This document shows, in pieces, positions 6,296 to 8,906 of a DNA stretch of 8,906 nt (within the stretch, counting starts at the first letter, position 1; the number at the start of each line of letters is the position of its first letter). Made by a program: the position numbers and the translations under genes. This DNA comes from Ignavibacteriaceae bacterium (GTDB lineage: Bacteria > Bacteroidota > Ignavibacteria > Ignavibacteriales > Ignavibacteriaceae). The DNA lies in the NCBI GenBank assembly GCA_025449775.1, contig JANWIS010000130.1, positions 1 through 8,906 on the forward strand, given 5' to 3'. The notes beneath the pieces are model-generated. The model worked only from the letters and a program-made list of their open reading frames with translations, searched no databases and was not told the DNA's origin.

Positions 6296-8632
6296 CTAAA
6301 GTATGTTCTTACTTTTCTTTCTATCGGTTTTAAACTTATCCCTTGGAGACTCATTATTTAATTTGTTCATTTCCTTGTTTGCTTTGATCAAAAATTCAGG
6401 AAATTCTCCTTTATAAGTTATACTGTAAAATGAAAAACCGTTATAAGGAATTGTATTTTCTGATGCGGAAATGCGAACCTGGTTTTCAACACCTGACTTC
6501 TTAAAAAGCTGTAAAAATGTTTTTTCTCTTTCAATGTTCAATTGCCTGAATTCAGAATTAACAACAGATGAGTCAATAATTCTCAGGCATTTCTCCTGTA
6601 TGGTAAATACAAGTGAATCATTCTTCTGTTTATTCAGGTAACGGACAAACAGAGAATCTTTAACTGACATTTTATCTATATCCGCTAAATCACTTTCATC
6701 CAGATCCTGTGTGTTTTTATTTTGTTCATGCAGAAAATATTTTTTCTTAGCTTCAAAAAACAGAATGTATTCCTTTTCCTTTAAACTATATTGAATTGGA
6801 TAAATAACAATTGAAGCATTTGGGTTTTGCGCAAGAAAGCCTGCCATCTTCTCAATAAAATATTCCTGTTTGGGCCAAAGTGTATTTTGCCTCATCTCCC
6901 ATTTTAAAAAAAGTGATTTCTCAATTTCTATTTCTACATTCTTTACCTGCATTCGGTAAGGAGTTGTAGCAGGTTTCACAATTATATTTGTGAATACATC
7001 TGAGATAATATCGCGTAATCGAAAATCAGGATTCTTCAAATTTCCTGTTATTGGAATTTCGTAATCGATAACATTTCCTCGTTCTCGTATAAAGGACATT
7101 ATCAATGACAATGGAAGCCACTTTGTTTCTTTATTTTTCATCCTCCGGGTTACTCTTGGGTCAATGATGACCAGGTGATTGTCACTATTAATAATTCCGT
7201 TTCGTACGTTCCATGTACCTTTTACCTGAATTGTTCCGCGGTCTAATGGATATGATGAATAAGCTATCGTATAAGGATTAAATATTGAAACAGGTATTTT
7301 TTGAAAATTATATTGCAAATCAAAATCTGCACTATCCCTTGGATTTATACTCAATGAAATGCTTCCATTTCCATATGGCTTAATTCCGGAGTTAATTGAC
7401 ACATTTACCCTTTTGTTGTTTTTGTCTATAGAATCTGCTACTATATTCAACGGATTAAGATCCATTGAAAATTTTTCACTCAATGAGTAGTCATTGAATT
7501 TAATATCGCCCTCGTTTATTGCAAGGTGATTAATCCTGTAAGTGCTTTGAAAGAAATTTCTGGCCAGAATTTTTACATATCGTGCAATTTCAAGAACCAG
7601 GTTAAAGCGCATGGGATCACCCTGAACCGAAGAGACCTTAATTCCCTTCCTTCCAAAGATTGTTTCCAGATTATCGGAGTTATCGTATCGTTCGTATTTA
7701 AAGTATGGACGACTCAATAATAATGTATCGAAAAGGTATTTATGATTATTCGGACTCAACTCTTTAATTGCAATTGTCAGTTTATCAAAGCGTGCATAAT
7801 CGTCGTTAAGGTTTTTACCAAAGTGAAAATCACTTATTGTGACGATTCCATTTGCGTTTAATATTTCAGCTTTTTTAAGATTTCCACTTGCACTTAAATC
7901 TGCATCAAGATTTGCAGAAAAACTGCCATAGTTTGTCAGCTCTTTAAGATATTGCTCAATAATTTTTAAATCAAATTTATGAACCACACTTTTAAAACGA
8001 TAATCATTGTTTTTTAAATTGATGGTGAAATCACCTTTAGCATCACCACTTCCGATTCCAGGTAAAAACGAAAAATTAGCGAAGATTGTATCTGAATTCC
8101 ATCGGATACCGGTGCTTTCAATATTTACATCTTTAATAAAATAATTAATCGGAATTTGCTTTTCAGCATAGTGAAACCGTCCTTCAATTATTTTAATATT
8201 CAGTATACTAAAATGAACAGGCTTTTTTCCGGGATTCGAAGTTTTCTTTCCTGAAAATTTTGCTATCAGGTCGTCGAGGTTCAATTCCTTTCTGTTTTGA
8301 ATAATAATTCCGCTTGGATGATCTAATGTTAGCTCACTTATTTCATATGTCCTGAATAATAACTTAGTCATTGAAATATTCGCACTAACATTTTCAGATG
8401 AAAAAAATATATTATTGCTATTGAGTTCATACACATTCAGGTTATTAATATAAATATAACCCGTAAATGGATTTACATAAACCCAACCTGTTGTAATTTT
8501 CCTTCCTGAGTAATCCTCATCATATTTCTCGATCAGGTATTTTGTAATTGGTGAAATGAATAATATAACTATAGTAATAAATAGTATAATGCAACATATC
8601 AGGATTAAAGCTGGTTTTCGAAATTTATGCAA
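6296..8632 (-). CDS. DUF748 / AsmA-like membrane-anchored envelope protein
   Basis: The protein has 778 residues. A basic start (HKFRK) and one transmembrane helix at about 7-28 anchor it in the inner membrane with the rest in the periplasm. AsmA-like beta-rich repeats run from about 45 to 550. The diagnostic part is at 466-557: GTIQVKGTWNVRNGII, LPLSLIMSFIRERGNVIDYEIPITG in two pieces (506-530), NPDFRL, and the IIVKPATTP end. This closely follows the DUF748 pattern of LPL-ll-DR-G-idl-lPvsG-ldnP-F. Residues about 585-720 resemble the degenerate OmpA-like C-terminal module of DUF748 proteins, followed by a Lys-rich tail. AsmA-like proteins such as TamB, YhdP and YdbH act in lipid transport to the outer membrane; that role here is inferred. 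The start is TTG: an in-frame TAG lies 16 codons upstream, and the next in-frame ATG is residue 88, beyond the membrane helix. Confidence 0.88.
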   Translation of the reverse strand: MHKFRKPALILICCIILFITIVILFISPITKYLIEKYDEDYSGRKITTGWVYVNPFTGYIYINNLNVYELNSNNIFFSSENVSANISMTKLLFRTYEISELTLDHPSGIIIQNRKELNLDDLIAKFSGKKTSNPGKKPVHFSILNIKIIEGRFHYAEKQIPINYFIKDVNIESTGIRWNSDTIFANFSFLPGIGSGDAKGDFTINLKNNDYRFKSVVHKFDLKIIEQYLKELTNYGSFSANLDADLSASGNLKKAEILNANGIVTISDFHFGKNLNDDYARFDKLTIAIKELSPNNHKYLFDTLLLSRPYFKYERYDNSDNLETIFGRKGIKVSSVQGDPMRFNLVLEIARYVKILARNFFQSTYRINHLAINEGDIKFNDYSLSEKFSMDLNPLNIVADSIDKNNKRVNVSINSGIKPYGNGSISLSINPRDSADFDLQYNFQKIPVSIFNPYTIAYSSYPLDRGTIQVKGTWNVRNGIINSDNHLVIIDPRVTRRMKNKETKWLPLSLIMSFIRERGNVIDYEIPITGNLKNPDFRLRDIISDVFTNIIVKPATTPYRMQVKNVEIEIEKSLFLKWEMRQNTLWPKQEYFIEKMAGFLAQNPNASIVIYPIQYSLKEKEYILFFEAKKKYFLHEQNKNTQDLDESDLADIDKMSVKDSLFVRYLNKQKNDSLVFTIQEKCLRIIDSSVVNSEFRQLNIEREKTFLQLFKKSGVENQVRISASENTIPYNGFSFYSITYKGEFPEFLIKANKEMNKLNNESPRDKFKTDRKKSKNIL

Positions 8633-8734
8633 GTCGCTATTTTTAAAGATTGGTAAATAAAATTTGTTCTAAATGTATTCTCAAGATTTTTCGACCGGAA
8701 GGTTTTAGTAATATTGTAAATCGCACTAAATGTG

Positions 8735-8763
8735 AATCATCTTTAAAACAAGCAAAGATGGTT
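8735..8763. repeat. Inverted repeat in the DUF748 leader
   Basis: Arms CATCTTT (8738-8744) and AAAGATG (8754-8760) are perfect, with a 9-base loop. On the plus strand the pairing extends to 10 pairs through one G-U pair (8735-8763). On the minus strand the extension is interrupted by a mismatch. No T-run follows on the minus strand, so it is not a typical terminator for an upstream minus-strand gene. It may be a leader structure or chance. Confidence 0.35.
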
Positions 8764-8787
8764 ATGTTTACTATTCAGATATTACAC

Positions 8788-8804
8788 AACTAAATCGATT
8801 AGTT
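8788..8804. repeat. Small palindrome AACTAA-5-TTAGTT
   Basis: Six-base arms AACTAA (8788-8793) and TTAGTT (8799-8804) flank ATCGA. The size and symmetry suit a binding site for a dimeric regulator about 155 bases before the DUF748 start. The AT-rich context makes chance a fair alternative. Confidence 0.25.
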
Positions 8805-8906
8805 ATATAATTCATATTTTTTTAAGAAAATTTGGCAGTGTGTGATCCTGAAAAAGATTAATCTGAATTATTCATCAGCGTTCTTTGCAGAATAAAATTC
8901 TTCCCG

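Larger units (their letters stand above)
8633..8906. other. AT-rich non-coding stretch upstream of the DUF748 gene
   Basis: I see no gene here on either strand. It should hold the promoter and leader of the DUF748 gene, but no clear Bacteroidota-type promoter pair (TTTG and TAnnTTTG) was found. Two small inverted repeats lie at 8735-8763 and 8788-8804. At the right edge, one minus-strand frame reads REEFYSAKNADE before a TAA at 8868-8870. This could be the tail of an upstream gene, but twelve codons are too few to decide. Confidence 0.5.

Noticed and set aside
5883..7720. Plus-strand open frames opposite the lipoprotein and DUF748 genes
   Set aside because: They are short and overlap well-supported coding sequence in antisense, with no motif or promoter.
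8868..8906. Tail of an upstream minus-strand gene ending at TAA 8868-8870
   Set aside because: Only twelve codons are visible and the other two frames are also open for 9 to 15 codons, so coding cannot be distinguished from chance.

Overview
The window is about two-thirds A+T. Every gene in it lies on the minus strand, so it is read from right to left. Low G+C, starts without a Shine-Dalgarno sequence, a Bacteroidota-style coiled-coil lipoprotein, a DUF748/AsmA-like protein and a stand-alone MCE transporter with a single-domain MCE protein together suggest a member of the Bacteroidota. The exact lineage cannot be read from the sequence. There are no RNA genes, mobile elements or CRISPR arrays. 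Apart from the right-hand 274 bases, no intergenic gap exceeds about 140 bases.

In transcription order the layout is as follows. First comes an AT-rich leader with two small palindromes (8633-8906). It is followed by a 778-residue membrane-anchored DUF748/AsmA-like protein that appears to start at TTG (6296-8632), and then a coiled-coil lipoprotein of unknown function (5300-6160). A strong stem-loop followed by a T-tract (5240-5276) closes this part. Next is an operon encoding an MlaE-type permease, an MlaF-type ATPase and an MlaD-type MCE protein, overlapping or separated by only 25 bases, with an alpha/beta hydrolase 22 bases further on. After an 83-base gap that can fold into a long AT-rich hairpin comes a large outer-membrane beta-barrel protein with a POTRA-like N-terminal region. 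Its reading frame leaves the window at the left edge; 606 complete codons are present.

The common theme is envelope lipid traffic. The permease, ATPase and MCE protein form an inner-membrane phospholipid transporter of the Mla type, without MlaB, MlaC or MlaA in this window. The DUF748 protein belongs to the AsmA-like superfamily, whose better-known members are bridge-like lipid carriers between the two membranes. The barrel protein resembles the Omp85/TamA group. That these act together is an inference from proximity. No single gene looks unprecedented. The points most worth checking are the arrangement of the genes, the alternative hairpins at the terminator, and the poorly characterised lipoprotein and barrel families.
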